Source: DATGEP01 sp035310125
Lineage (GTDB): Bacteria > Chloroflexota > Ktedonobacteria > Ktedonobacterales > JADMIN01
NCBI GenBank assembly: GCA_035310125.1
Contig: DATGEP010000024.1
Location: 1 to 45,462 of the forward strand
Direction of reading: 5' to 3'
Length of the DNA: 45,462 nucleotides
Below, piece after piece: positions 7,744 to 16,577 of the stretch. The position numbers were made by a program, and so were the translations under genes. The notes below the pieces were generated by a model. It was not told the origin of the DNA, searched no databases, and worked only from the letters and a program-made list of their open reading frames with translations. Every line of letters begins with the position of its first letter. Position 1 is the first letter of the stretch.

Positions 7744-8232
7744 CTATTTCGGGAACTCTGAGCGAGAAGTGGCTTCGGTGCGTCGCTTGGAGAGCCGCAC
7801 CTGATAAACAGTGTAGCCGCGACTGCGATAGAGCCGGAGAGCGGCCTCGTTATCTGGTGAGGTGGCGAGAGAGATGAGGCCAAAGTGCTGCTCTTCCAAA
7901 AAGTAGCGCTCGGCGGCATCCAGCAGATGCATGGCGGCGCCCTGGCGGCGATAGGCCGGATGGACAAGCAGCTCTTGAATGTAGCCAACTGGCTCCTCGC
8001 TCTCGGTGTCAATCTGCACCGTAGCGAGCAGCAAACCGACGAGCTTGGCGCCAGAGTCATTGGCGGCGCTGCCTTCGACCGCCACCCAAAGCAGACCTTG
8101 CCCGGTCTTCAGCAGGACGAGACTGGCACGGCCACGCGGCGTAGCTGACGAGATGAAGCTCATCGCGGTAGATCGGTCCGCGTCCGTGGCTCGCCGCACC
8201 GTCAGGGGCGTCTCGTCATGCGCCGTCGGCAT
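7744..8232 (-). CDS. GNAT-family N-acetyltransferase
   Basis: 162 residues from the chosen start. The acetyl-CoA binding region is visible as IQELLVHPAYRRQGAAMHLL, with the Q/RxxGxG/A-type pyrophosphate loop (RRQGAA). SPDNEAALRLYRSRGY is the usual end of the GNAT fold. The start at 8232 (MPTAHDET) has AGGGAG eight bases upstream; the frame is open to 8271 without a ribosome site. The acceptor substrate is unknown. It is the first gene of the likely operon with the downstream methyltransferase. Confidence 0.88.
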   Translation of the reverse strand: MPTAHDETPLTVRRATDADRSTAMSFISSATPRGRASLVLLKTGQGLLWVAVEGSAANDSGAKLVGLLLATVQIDTESEEPVGYIQELLVHPAYRRQGAAMHLLDAAERYFLEEQHFGLISLATSPDNEAALRLYRSRGYTVYQVRLSKRRTEATSRSEFPK

Positions 8233-8401
8233 GCGTGTGTCTCCCTCTCGCGATGAAGAAGCGAATCCCACCCGGGATCACCCCCTCGACCCGCCAATAG
8301 TATACTCGTTTGATACCGGTAGCAGAACCTCAACCTTCAGAGTGCTAACCATATCCCAAACATAACGGCAGTACCTTCTCTGTTGCATCTCTGTAGGAAG
8401 T

Positions 8402-11400
8402 ATGCTTGGCCGTAATGCGGTTGGTAAAGCGGTGGGGACGTGGGGCTTCCAGTTTAGCAGCGCTTCGGGGCAGGGGCAATTCGTGGTGGATACGTCTGGA
8501 AAACAGATACCGCATGTGTCGGGGCGCGAGCGGCCCATACGGGTTTTATTCCTGCACACGCAGCCGAGTCTTGGTGCGGATGTCGCTATCCACATGATGC
8601 TGGCGCGGACGCTGGATCGGCATGCCGTGCGGCTTTGGGCAGCCACCGGCACGTATGAAGTCGGGACCTCGTCGTGCGCGGCGTGGCAGCGCATACCCGA
8701 TCTATCCGTGCGTTCGCTCAATCTGGGCCGGCCCGCCGCGTTCGCGCCTACCAGGGGCCGGCGCCTGTTGGCGCAGGCGCGAAATCTGCTGGCTATGGGT
8801 AACGTGGGGCAATTGGCCATGTTCTGTCTGCGGGAGCGCATTGACATCGTTCACACCAGCGAGCGTCCACGTGATGCCCTCTTCGGCGTGCTGCTGGCGA
8901 AGCTCTCCGGCGCCGCCTGCCTCATCCATTCCCATACGTCATACTATCGCCATGACGCGACGCGCCTGAACGATTGGGCGCTGCGCAACGCGGACGCGGT
9001 GGTCGGTGTCTCGCGCTTCACGGCGACAACGCTGGTCAATGACGCGCTTCTGCCGCCGGAGCGCGTCTTCACGGTTCATAACGCGATAGACGCCGATGTG
9101 TTTCGCCCTGGTGTGCCGGAGACGGCGGTGCGGGCGATGCGCGAGCGGCTGGGCGTACCGGTGGAGGCGCCATTGATTGGCTTTGTCGCGCGGCTCTCCC
9201 GCTGGAAAGACCAGGCGATGCTGCTGGATGCCTTCGCGCTGGTCCACCAGGAGCGGCCCGAAGCGCGGCTGGTACTGGTGGGCACCAACTGGGACACGGC
9301 CCCGGACGGCAACGGTGAATACCTGGACTATCTCAAGCGCCGCGTAGATGCGCTGGAGCTGCGTGAATCAGTGACTTTCGCGGGCTCCATTCGCGCCGAG
9401 GAGATGCCGGTCTTCTACGCGGCGATAGACATGCTCGCGCATCCTGCTGTCGAGGAGCCGTTTGGGCTGGCGTTGGTGGAGGCGATGGCCTGCGAGCGGC
9501 CGGTCGTCGTGGTTGGCGCGGGCGGCGTACCTGAAATCATTCGCGACGGCCAGGACGGTGTGCTGGTGCCGCGGGGCGAGCCAGCGCCGATGGCCGAGGC
9601 GATCCTGCGTGTGCTGCGCGACACGCCTCTCCGTGAGCGCCTGGGGCGCGCCGGACGGACGCGCGTGCTGGAAGCGTTTATACCGAAGCACTCGGCGGCG
9701 GCAATGCTCGATGTCTATCGTACGGTGGCAAGCCGGCGCACAAGGGAGTCGCGGGCACTGAAAGATGTACTGGCTCCGTCCCCAGAACGTGGAGACGCGG
9801 GCGGAATAATTGGGGCGCCGGGCGACGTTTCGCTTTCGGACGCCGAAGAGGGGGACCACATGTCGGCGCAACTGTATCTGGTCAATCCGCCGCTTCGCAA
9901 GGGGCGCACGAACGAGCGGGCACAATCCGGTGGGTTGGGAGTCTCACGCAAGCTCAAGCCTTTCGAGAAACCCATCGCCGAAGTGTTGCCACACGACTTC
10001 CTGTATCAGGCCGCCGTGGCGGAGCAGGCGGGCCATCGAGTCCAATTCATTGACCTGCCTCTGGAGGGGATTTACGACCACGCCAGGGCCATAGAGTTCG
10101 TGCGCGGCGTCGTGGCGCGCGGGCTGAGCGAGGAGCCGAGCGCGGCCCTCTGGCTCGGTGTGCGCATCTCTATCCCGTCCCTGCATAGCGATCTGCGCAT
10201 GGCAAATATGCTGAAAGAAACGTTCCCCAGCGCTCGCGTGTATCTCTTTGGCAACGTGCTCATGACCACCTATCGCCACTGGATCGGTGAGGCGAAGGTA
10301 GACTATCTCTTCTACGGCGAGCCGGAGGCGATCATTGCCGAGGCGCTGGCCGCCGAGGACCCGGCGACGGTCGCGGGCATCATCGAGGTGAAGAGCTACG
10401 TACCGCGGGAAAAGCCCGGTCTGTTCGAAATGTCTTCCAGCGCACTGTACCGCGACTGGCGGCAGATGCGCGACATCAGCAAGCTCCCGCGCGCTGCCTG
10501 GAATCTGCTGGAGATGGGCCGCTATGCCCGATCTGGCAGAGTGAGCGACCTGGGTATCTCGGTCCCCGCGAGCCGGGGGTGCTTCATGCCCTGTACGATG
10601 TGCCCGTACAACCTGCACGAGGGGCGCTCGATGCGCTTCCGCACGCCTGAAGAGGTGCTGGACGAGATTGAATTCCTGTATCGGACCTATGGCGTCCGGC
10701 ATATCCGCTTCCGCGACCCCAACTTCTCCGCGAACAAGCCGCACTTGCGGACCATCGCGCAGGGGATGCTGGACCGCCATCTGCCCATCGAAGCGGCGGC
10801 GGAGCTGAGCCTGGAGCTGCTGGATCGCGACCTGCTGGAGCTGATGCATCGCGCCGGCATTCGGACGATCCTGACGGGCGTGGAGTCGGACGACCCGAAC
10901 TGCATGTCCAGCATCGGGCAGCACGTGAAGATCAACCGTATCCTGGAAGGGAAGCTCGCCATTTGCCGCGAGCTGGGAATCCATGTGTACACCTTCTTCT
11001 TGATTGGCAGCCCGGAGGAGACGTGGCATAGCGTCCGGCGCACGTTCACCTTCGCGAAGAAGCTGGGCGGCGAGTCCACCATGACCATCATGACGCCGTT
11101 CCCCGGCACACCGATGTACTGGCGGGCGCTGCGCGAGAACCTGCTCATTCGCGGCAGAGAGATGACCTACGAAGACTGGAACAGCTACACGGCGACGATG
11201 CGCACCTACAAGCTCTCGCTGCGCGACGTGACGCTGGCCCGGACGTGGGCGCGACTGGAAACGTACATCCCATACACCTGGAACCAGGCGCGCAACGGCA
11301 CACTGAAAGAGCGAGCGCGAGCGGTGCTGAAGCTTGCGCCACGTGTCGCATCGCTGCTGCCACTGCGTCTCTATGCCGCATGGAAGCTGCGCCGGGAAGA

Positions 11401-11596
11401 GCGCGAAGATCCAGCACTGCGCACGCAATCTACGCAGTCGGAGACGACCGCCAGTAGCGAGACTGTCCTCGAGCTGGAGCGCTACGGGGCACCGAGCGCC
11501 GCGCCGACGCTGATCACCGCGACAGTGCGCCGCGCCGAGCGGACCCCCGTTTCCGTGGCGAGCGGCACGCACGCGGACGCGCCACCGCAAGCGTAG
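8402..11596 (+). CDS. GT4 glycosyltransferase fused to B12-binding radical SAM enzyme
   Basis: One uninterrupted 1064-codon frame with two enzymes. Residues about 45-440 are a GT-B fold family 4 glycosyltransferase: VHNAIDADVFRPG, GFVARLSRWKDQ and the EPFGLALVEAM nucleotide-sugar block, then GVPEIIRDGQDGVLVP. Residues 487-1000 resemble cobalamin-binding-domain radical SAM proteins (BchE/hopanoid C-methylase-like). An N-terminal YLVNPPLRKG and FYGEPEAI region is followed by the cluster motif C727-x3-C731-x2-C734 (GCFMPCTMCPYN), then GVESDDPN and PFPGTPMY blocks. I do not see the classic B12 DxHxxG motif. A linker of about 45 residues joins the halves. An in-frame ATG at 9860 with a purine-rich site upstream could start the second half alone. 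The first start is uncertain (AGGA very close). A glycosylated lipid product is only a guess. Confidence 0.85.
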   Translation: MLGRNAVGKAVGTWGFQFSSASGQGQFVVDTSGKQIPHVSGRERPIRVLFLHTQPSLGADVAIHMMLARTLDRHAVRLWAATGTYEVGTSSCAAWQRIPDLSVRSLNLGRPAAFAPTRGRRLLAQARNLLAMGNVGQLAMFCLRERIDIVHTSERPRDALFGVLLAKLSGAACLIHSHTSYYRHDATRLNDWALRNADAVVGVSRFTATTLVNDALLPPERVFTVHNAIDADVFRPGVPETAVRAMRERLGVPVEAPLIGFVARLSRWKDQAMLLDAFALVHQERPEARLVLVGTNWDTAPDGNGEYLDYLKRRVDALELRESVTFAGSIRAEEMPVFYAAIDMLAHPAVEEPFGLALVEAMACERPVVVVGAGGVPEIIRDGQDGVLVPRGEPAPMAEAILRVLRDTPLRERLGRAGRTRVLEAFIPKHSAAAMLDVYRTVASRRTRESRALKDVLAPSPERGDAGGIIGAPGDVSLSDAEEGDHMSAQLYLVNPPLRKGRTNERAQSGGLGVSRKLKPFEKPIAEVLPHDFLYQAAVAEQAGHRVQFIDLPLEGIYDHARAIEFVRGVVARGLSEEPSAALWLGVRISIPSLHSDLRMANMLKETFPSARVYLFGNVLMTTYRHWIGEAKVDYLFYGEPEAIIAEALAAEDPATVAGIIEVKSYVPREKPGLFEMSSSALYRDWRQMRDISKLPRAAWNLLEMGRYARSGRVSDLGISVPASRGCFMPCTMCPYNLHEGRSMRFRTPEEVLDEIEFLYRTYGVRHIRFRDPNFSANKPHLRTIAQGMLDRHLPIEAAAELSLELLDRDLLELMHRAGIRTILTGVESDDPNCMSSIGQHVKINRILEGKLAICRELGIHVYTFFLIGSPEETWHSVRRTFTFAKKLGGESTMTIMTPFPGTPMYWRALRENLLIRGREMTYEDWNSYTATMRTYKLSLRDVTLARTWARLETYIPYTWNQARNGTLKERARAVLKLAPRVASLLPLRLYAAWKLRREEREDPALRTQSTQSETTASSETVLELERYGAPSAAPTLITATVRRAERTPVSVASGTHADAPPQA

Positions 11597-11634
11597 TGCG
11601 CCACGAGTCTGTGAGTGTGGAGCTTACTCCTGCC

Positions 11635-11674
11635 GGTCCCCTCTTTCACCAGGAAGGGGGGACCAGTTGTTTGA
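11635..11674 (+). terminator. Likely terminator after the GT4-radical SAM gene
   Basis: An 11-base-pair hairpin, GGTCCCCTCTT against AAGGGGGGACC (one G-T pair), with an eight-base loop lies 39 bases after the stop codon. It is followed by AGTTGTTTGA, a weak T-run. Confidence 0.6.
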
Positions 11675-11856
11675 TCCTCTCGTATCGCTCATCCCATCAT
11701 CGAATTGTCGCAATTCCGTCGCAGGCTCGTCGCAACATCGCCTGTCGCGGCGCCGGAGCGCGCTGTGGGCGCTCCATTCTCCGCGCGCACGGCATATAAT
11801 GACCTCGCGAGGCATTTGTCTGCCTGACACGCCGGAAATGCGGGCGAGGGGATGCG

Positions 11857-12555
11857 ATGGCGACAATTCTGCTGGTGGAAGACGCGCATGATCTGGCGCA
11901 GGTGGTCGTTCGCGAGCTGGAAGCGGCGGGCTACCGCGTCCTGCTGGCGGGTGATGGCGTCGCAGGGCTGGAGCTACACGCTCGCGAGCAGCCAGATCTC
12001 GTGCTGCTGGACTGGATGCTGCCAAAAATGGATGGGTTGGAGGTATTGCGTCACATCCGCCAGTCTACCGGCACGCCCGTGCTGATGCTCACAGCGCGCG
12101 GCGAAGAGACGGATCGCGTGGTTGGTTTGGAGGTCGGCGCGGACGACTACCTGACCAAGCCGTTCAGCATGCGCGAGCTGGTGGCGCGCGTGCGGGCGAT
12201 GCTGCGGCGGGTGGAGCTGCTGCGTGAGATGCTGAATGCGGACCAGGCTGGCGCGAGCGATGTGCTGGCGCGCGGGTCGTTGCGGCTCGATCCACTGGCG
12301 CACCGGGCGGAGCTCGATGGCGAGGCGCTGGACCTCAGCCCAACAGAATTCGCGCTGCTGCATCTGTTGCTGCGCAGTCCAGGGCGGGCGTTCAGCCGGG
12401 CGTATCTGCTGGATACCGTCTGGCAGGAGAGCTACGTCGGCGGCGACCGCTCAGTGGATAACGCCGTGCTGCGGCTGCGCAAGAAACTGGGGCCGCTGGG
12501 TGAGGACATCGAGACGGTTTGGGGCATAGGCTACCGGCTGCGTCCGGGGCGATGA
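11857..12555 (+). CDS. OmpR/PhoB-family response regulator
   Basis: 232 residues. The receiver domain (1-115) has the acidic pair E8/D9, phospho-acceptor D52 in VLLDWMLPKMDG, the conserved Thr in MLTARG and Lys in LTKPF. A winged-helix DNA-binding domain (about 140-230) follows, with LSPTEFALLHLLLRSPGRAF and ending VWGIGYRL. GAGGGG lies upstream of the ATG. The partner histidine kinase begins 7 bases after the stop, so the two form an operon. A TATAAT at 11795-11800 is a possible -10 box, with a poor -35. The signal and regulon are not evident. Confidence 0.95.
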   Translation: MATILLVEDAHDLAQVVVRELEAAGYRVLLAGDGVAGLELHAREQPDLVLLDWMLPKMDGLEVLRHIRQSTGTPVLMLTARGEETDRVVGLEVGADDYLTKPFSMRELVARVRAMLRRVELLREMLNADQAGASDVLARGSLRLDPLAHRAELDGEALDLSPTEFALLHLLLRSPGRAFSRAYLLDTVWQESYVGGDRSVDNAVLRLRKKLGPLGEDIETVWGIGYRLRPGR

Positions 12556-12562
12556 GGTGAGC

Positions 12563-14212
12563 ATGATCCCAATGGCATGGCGCGACCGATGGAGCGCCTA
12601 TTGGCTGAGCGCATCGCTACTCCGCGCGCTGGCCGAGGTGCTACTGGTGCAGCTTCTGGCCCTTACCTGGGAGTTTCTGTTCGCGATTGACGACTCATCC
12701 CGTGTCTTCTCACGAGCAACCATTACAGTCATCATCATCATGGGACCATGCTGTATCCTCTGGTGTGTCTTTCGTATGCGGCGACCTGCCCTACCGTGGC
12801 GGGGACGGCTGATACGCTATTGCGGTTTGGGTATCATCGTAGCCATTGCGCCGACGATTATCTTTGCGGAACTTTGGCATATCGCCGTCCAGTCTTCTCT
12901 TATCGCTCCCCAGCGAGGTATCGGCCGCTTTCCCCTCATTTTGGTGGTCACGCTATCGCTGCTCGCATTCTCCAACGCCTTCATCATCTCGCGTATCGGC
13001 GTGCGCCTCATCGTGATCTGGAACCGGATGCGGCGCCGGCGGCTCGTCTGGTCGCTCACCAACGCCCATCTGCTCGTCGTGATCCTGGGCTCGTGCTTGC
13101 TGACAGCAGCGCTGATGCTGGCCAACTTGAGCTTGAATCCTGGCAGGACGCTGTCGGTGTTGCCCATCCTATTCTTCGTGTTCATCATGACGGTGGTGCT
13201 GCTTTTGGTGGTGCTGCCGCCGTCGGCGCTCTTCTCGTATCTCTTCGCGCACCGCACAACACGCCGGCTGGAGACGCTGGCCGATGCCACGAGCGCGCTG
13301 CGAGCCGGAGATTATGGCGTGCGTGTGCCAGTGGAGGGTGAGAACGAGGTCGCGCAGCTTCAGGCAAACTTTAATGCGATGGCGGCGGATCTGGAACAGG
13401 CCGTGCGCGAGCTGAAGGCCGAGCGCGACAACGTGGCGACGCTGCTGAACGCGCGTCGCGAGCTGATCGCCAGCGTCTCGCACGAGCTGCGCACGCCGGT
13501 AGCAACGCTGCGCGGGTATTTGGAGTCCACGCGCACGCACTGGGATGAGGCGCCGCCGCCGACGCTGCGGCAAGATCTGCTGACAATGGAACGCGAGACG
13601 CTCCGATTGCAGGCGCTGATTGACGATCTCTTCATGCTGGCGCGCGCCGAGATCGGCCGGCTGGAGACACGTCGCGAGCCGGTGGATGTGGGCATGGTGG
13701 CGCGGCGCGTGGTGGAGACGATGGCGCCGCTGGCCTGGCAGTCGAACCGGGTGGAGGTGGCGGCGAGCCTGGCGGAGACGCTGCCCGCCGCCCTGGCGGA
13801 CGCCAGCCGGGTGGAGCAGGTGCTGCTCAATCTCATGCGCAACGGCGTGCATCATACGCCGCCAGGCGGTATCGTCGCGGTAGAGGCCAGCGTGGACGGT
13901 GGCGCGCTGGTTCTGCGCGTGAAAGACACCGGCGAGGGCATCGCGCCTGAGGATTTGCCGCACATCTGGGATCGCTTCTATCGCACACGCCGGTCGCGCG
14001 AGCAGGACACTTCCGGCACGGGGCTGGGCCTGGCGCTGGTGAAAGAGCTGACAGAAGTGATGGGGGGGTCGGTTGCGGTAACAAGCATGCTGGGCGAGGG
14101 GAGCTGTTTCACGGTGCGCCTGCCCCTGGCGGCATCACCCACGCGTCCGGCCGATACGCCCGCCGCTGGCTCGCATGCGCATGCGTCTGCGCCGGTGTCG
14201 CTGCCATCGTGA
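12563..14212 (+). CDS. Membrane sensor histidine kinase
   Basis: About 549 residues. The N-terminal 220 residues hold about six hydrophobic helices rather than the usual two with a periplasmic sensor, so the input is probably sensed in or near the membrane. A HAMP region follows (RRLETLADATSALRAGDYGV), then HisKA with SVSHELRTPVATLRGYLES (phospho-accepting H307). The HATPase domain has the N box (NLMRNGVHHTPPGG), DTGEGI and GTGLGLALVKE. The ATG at 12563 has AGG five bases upstream; a GTG at 12557 in frame is an alternative. It is coupled to the response regulator immediately upstream. Confidence 0.93.
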   Translation: MIPMAWRDRWSAYWLSASLLRALAEVLLVQLLALTWEFLFAIDDSSRVFSRATITVIIIMGPCCILWCVFRMRRPALPWRGRLIRYCGLGIIVAIAPTIIFAELWHIAVQSSLIAPQRGIGRFPLILVVTLSLLAFSNAFIISRIGVRLIVIWNRMRRRRLVWSLTNAHLLVVILGSCLLTAALMLANLSLNPGRTLSVLPILFFVFIMTVVLLLVVLPPSALFSYLFAHRTTRRLETLADATSALRAGDYGVRVPVEGENEVAQLQANFNAMAADLEQAVRELKAERDNVATLLNARRELIASVSHELRTPVATLRGYLESTRTHWDEAPPPTLRQDLLTMERETLRLQALIDDLFMLARAEIGRLETRREPVDVGMVARRVVETMAPLAWQSNRVEVAASLAETLPAALADASRVEQVLLNLMRNGVHHTPPGGIVAVEASVDGGALVLRVKDTGEGIAPEDLPHIWDRFYRTRRSREQDTSGTGLGLALVKELTEVMGGSVAVTSMLGEGSCFTVRLPLAASPTRPADTPAAGSHAHASAPVSLPS

Positions 14213-14399
14213 GGCGGGATTGCTACGACGGCTGAGAGCAAATGGCCCGCGCGAAGTCGCCCGCGACGATCCTGCTGGAATCCTGGGGTGACACTGGCGC
14301 TCTACGAGTTGGCCGGCTTCACAACGAAGCAGTGGTCGGTGGCGTACGCGATGGACAAAACGAACCGACCATGCCGTAGTGTCATGGACATGGGTTGCT

Positions 14400-15551
14400 T
14401 CACGCGCTTGTGGTGGCCGCGACCGCGCTCCCTAGCCGCGCGCCAATCTCCGCAAGGACACGCCCCAGCGCGGCGGTATGCTCAGCTGTCCCGACGGTGA
14501 TACGCACATGGCGGGCGAGATCCGGCGTGCGGAAGTAGCGCAGCAGAATGCCGTGCGCCTCCATCTGGGACCGGAACTCGGCAACGGAGAGGCGGGGGGC
14601 GCTAATCTCCGCGAGGAGGAAGTTACCGCGCGAGGGGAAGACGCGCAGGTACGGCTGCCCGGCGAGCATCGTGAACAGGTTTTCGCGCTCGGCAATCACC
14701 TCCGCGATTCGTGAGCGCATCAGTGGCAGGTCGCGCAGCGTTTCGTGCGCGGCGACATGCGCGGCAAGATTGACCTCAAAGGGCAATTGCAGCTTGCGCA
14801 CGTGCGGCACAATCCAAGTCGGGAAGGCGCCATAGCCCAGACGCAGGCCCGCCAGCCCTGCCCACTTGCTGAACGTGCGTAGGACGACAAGATTCGGATA
14901 CGTGGCTACGAGCGAAATTGGGCTGGCCGCCAGCCCATCCTCGCCCGCGAATTCGATGTACGCCTCATCTACCACGACGATACGCCCCGTCGCGAGCAAC
15001 GCCTCCATATCGGCACGCGCGACGAGGTTGCCGGTAGGGTTGTTGGGTGAGCAGAGCACGATGAGCTTGGTATCGTCGCGGAGCGCGGCCAGCATTGCCG
15101 GCACGTCCAGCTCGTAGTCGTCGCGGCGGAGCACCGCGATGGTCTCGCCGCCCGCGAGCGTTGTGGCGGTCGTATACAGGCTGAAGGTGGGGGAGGCGGT
15201 AAGCACGCTGTCGCCGGGGCTGAGGAAGGCGGACCAGAGCTTGGTGATCAGCTCATTGCTGCCGCTGGAGAGAACGATATGCTCTGGGGCGATGCCCGTG
15301 TACGCGGCCAGCTCGGCAATGAGTGCGCCGCCGCCGGGATCGGGGTACAGGTTGTACTGGACGTGCTCGCCCAGCGCTCGCGAGACACGCGGCGACGGCA
15401 GATATGGGCTCTCGTTGCTGTTGAGCTTTATCAGCCGGTCCACCGGCACCCCCGTGCGAGCGCTGAATGCGGCAAGAGATTCCCCTGGAACATAGTCCTC
15501 CACGTGGGCTAGCTCAGGACGGACCTGCACAATTCCGTTCACGCACTGCAC
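14400..15551 (-). CDS. hisC: Histidinol-phosphate aminotransferase
   Basis: 383 residues, PLP-dependent fold type I class II aminotransferase, closest in pattern to HisC, which converts imidazole-acetol phosphate to histidinol phosphate in histidine synthesis. Visible landmarks are IKLNSNESPY near the N-terminus, YPDPGG, SSGSNELI, CSPNNPTGN, VVDEAYIEFAG, the PLP lysine in RTFSKWAGLAGLRLGYG and the C-terminal substrate arginine in HVRITVGT. The GTG start at 15551 has GGAGGAG about eight bases upstream. The gene stands alone, away from other his genes, with its own promoter. Such stand-alone copies can also act on aromatic amino acids; that cannot be decided from sequence. Confidence 0.9.
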   Translation of the reverse strand: MQCVNGIVQVRPELAHVEDYVPGESLAAFSARTGVPVDRLIKLNSNESPYLPSPRVSRALGEHVQYNLYPDPGGGALIAELAAYTGIAPEHIVLSSGSNELITKLWSAFLSPGDSVLTASPTFSLYTTATTLAGGETIAVLRRDDYELDVPAMLAALRDDTKLIVLCSPNNPTGNLVARADMEALLATGRIVVVDEAYIEFAGEDGLAASPISLVATYPNLVVLRTFSKWAGLAGLRLGYGAFPTWIVPHVRKLQLPFEVNLAAHVAAHETLRDLPLMRSRIAEVIAERENLFTMLAGQPYLRVFPSRGNFLLAEISAPRLSVAEFRSQMEAHGILLRYFRTPDLARHVRITVGTAEHTAALGRVLAEIGARLGSAVAATTSA

Positions 15552-15725
15552 AGCTCATACTCCTCCAACAATTCGCGGCTCCCGCGCTTGCGCCTTCCAA
15601 TACGCCCCCTCGCCGCACACGTACCCTACTGCTTTATCACGCTGATGGATGACGGCCAGTAACGGCACCCAGACAGAGATATGAGACTCCGACACTGTGT
15701 GCTGGCAAGAAGCGTACCGGGCGCC

Positions 15726-15755
15726 ATTATACTGGTAGGCACGCGAGTCGGTCAA
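15726..15755 (-). promoter_or_regulatory. Sigma-70 type promoter for hisC
   Basis: On the minus strand TTGACC (complement of 15750-15755) and a perfect TATAAT (complement of 15726-15731) are separated by 18 bases. They lie about 175 bases upstream of the hisC start. The leader between them shows no T-box sequence. Confidence 0.7.
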
Positions 15756-15831
15756 CTTAAAGCAGGCGTTTCTGGTACTTCTGCGCTGGCTGGCCGCTCC
15801 CTGACCTTTATCGTTTTCTGGCTCCGCTAAC

Positions 15832-16488
15832 TCACCAATACTCTGACGCTGGGCGCATCACTACGGCAACGCGCGTCTGCTCGATGCCTTCCCAGCAGCC
15901 CGTCTCGATCCGCTCCACGTTGAAACCCATGGCGCACACCTCGCGGTCCACCGTCAGTGTGGGCGCGGCATTGGCGCGGGCGCGGTATTCCGCGACGAGC
16001 AGCTTGCCACCGGGTCGCAAGAAAAGGGCCAGGACGCGCGTGAGGTAGTCGCTCCGTAGCTCATCGGGCACGTAGGCCAGCTCCGTGCGGACATAATCGA
16101 ATGGGTGCGTTGGCTGCCAGCTCCAGGCGTTGCCCGTAAACAACTGGCGGGCGTACAACGGCAGTCGTAGCCTGGCGAGCGTAACGAGTTTCGTGGAGAA
16201 GTCGAGGCCATAGGGATCAACAGTCAGACCACGCTTGCCGGTCCAGGAGAGGAGGCATTCCAGTAGGTAACCATTGGCGCAGCCGATATCGAGGAAGGAG
16301 CCAGAAGACACCACACAGTCGGCAATGGGCCGCCGCAACGCCGCCCATTGCTCGGACGACCGCAGACTGTGCAGGCCAAATCCCGACTGTTGCCATGGCT
16401 GATCGCCGGCTAGATATGCCGTTTCCAGGAGCATTTGTTGGGCGTGGAACCACCGTTCGAGCGGGTCCCCGTTCAAATGCTGGTTCAT
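15832..16488 (-). CDS. Class I SAM-dependent methyltransferase
   Basis: 218 residues. The SAM-binding motif I is FLDIGCANGYLLECLL, followed by LTVDPYGLD (acidic residue at the end of strand 2). TELAYVPDELRSDYL and FLRPGGKLLVAEYR mark the later part of the fold. The N-terminal region is Trp/Gln-rich and of unknown use. GGGAG lies nine bases before the ATG. It is separated by about 90 bases from the PAP2-like gene upstream on the same strand. The substrate is unknown. Confidence 0.85.
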   Translation of the reverse strand: MNQHLNGDPLERWFHAQQMLLETAYLAGDQPWQQSGFGLHSLRSSEQWAALRRPIADCVVSSGSFLDIGCANGYLLECLLSWTGKRGLTVDPYGLDFSTKLVTLARLRLPLYARQLFTGNAWSWQPTHPFDYVRTELAYVPDELRSDYLTRVLALFLRPGGKLLVAEYRARANAAPTLTVDREVCAMGFNVERIETGCWEGIEQTRVAVVMRPASEYW

Positions 16489-16577
16489 CTCTCAGTGCTC
16501 CCGCGGCAACATGCATGCGATATATCCATCGCAAGACATAATACGGCAGGAAGTAACAGAAGTGCCGGTCGGGTCGG

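Noticed and set aside
9944..11590. A 548-codon open frame on the minus strand inside the fusion gene
   Set aside because: It is the antisense of a strongly conserved enzyme, has an Arg/His/Gln-rich composition without motifs, and arises from high GC codon bias.
15552..15725. His T-box or other riboswitch upstream of hisC
   Set aside because: No TGGNACCGCG-like sequence, specifier loop or terminator is found in the leader.
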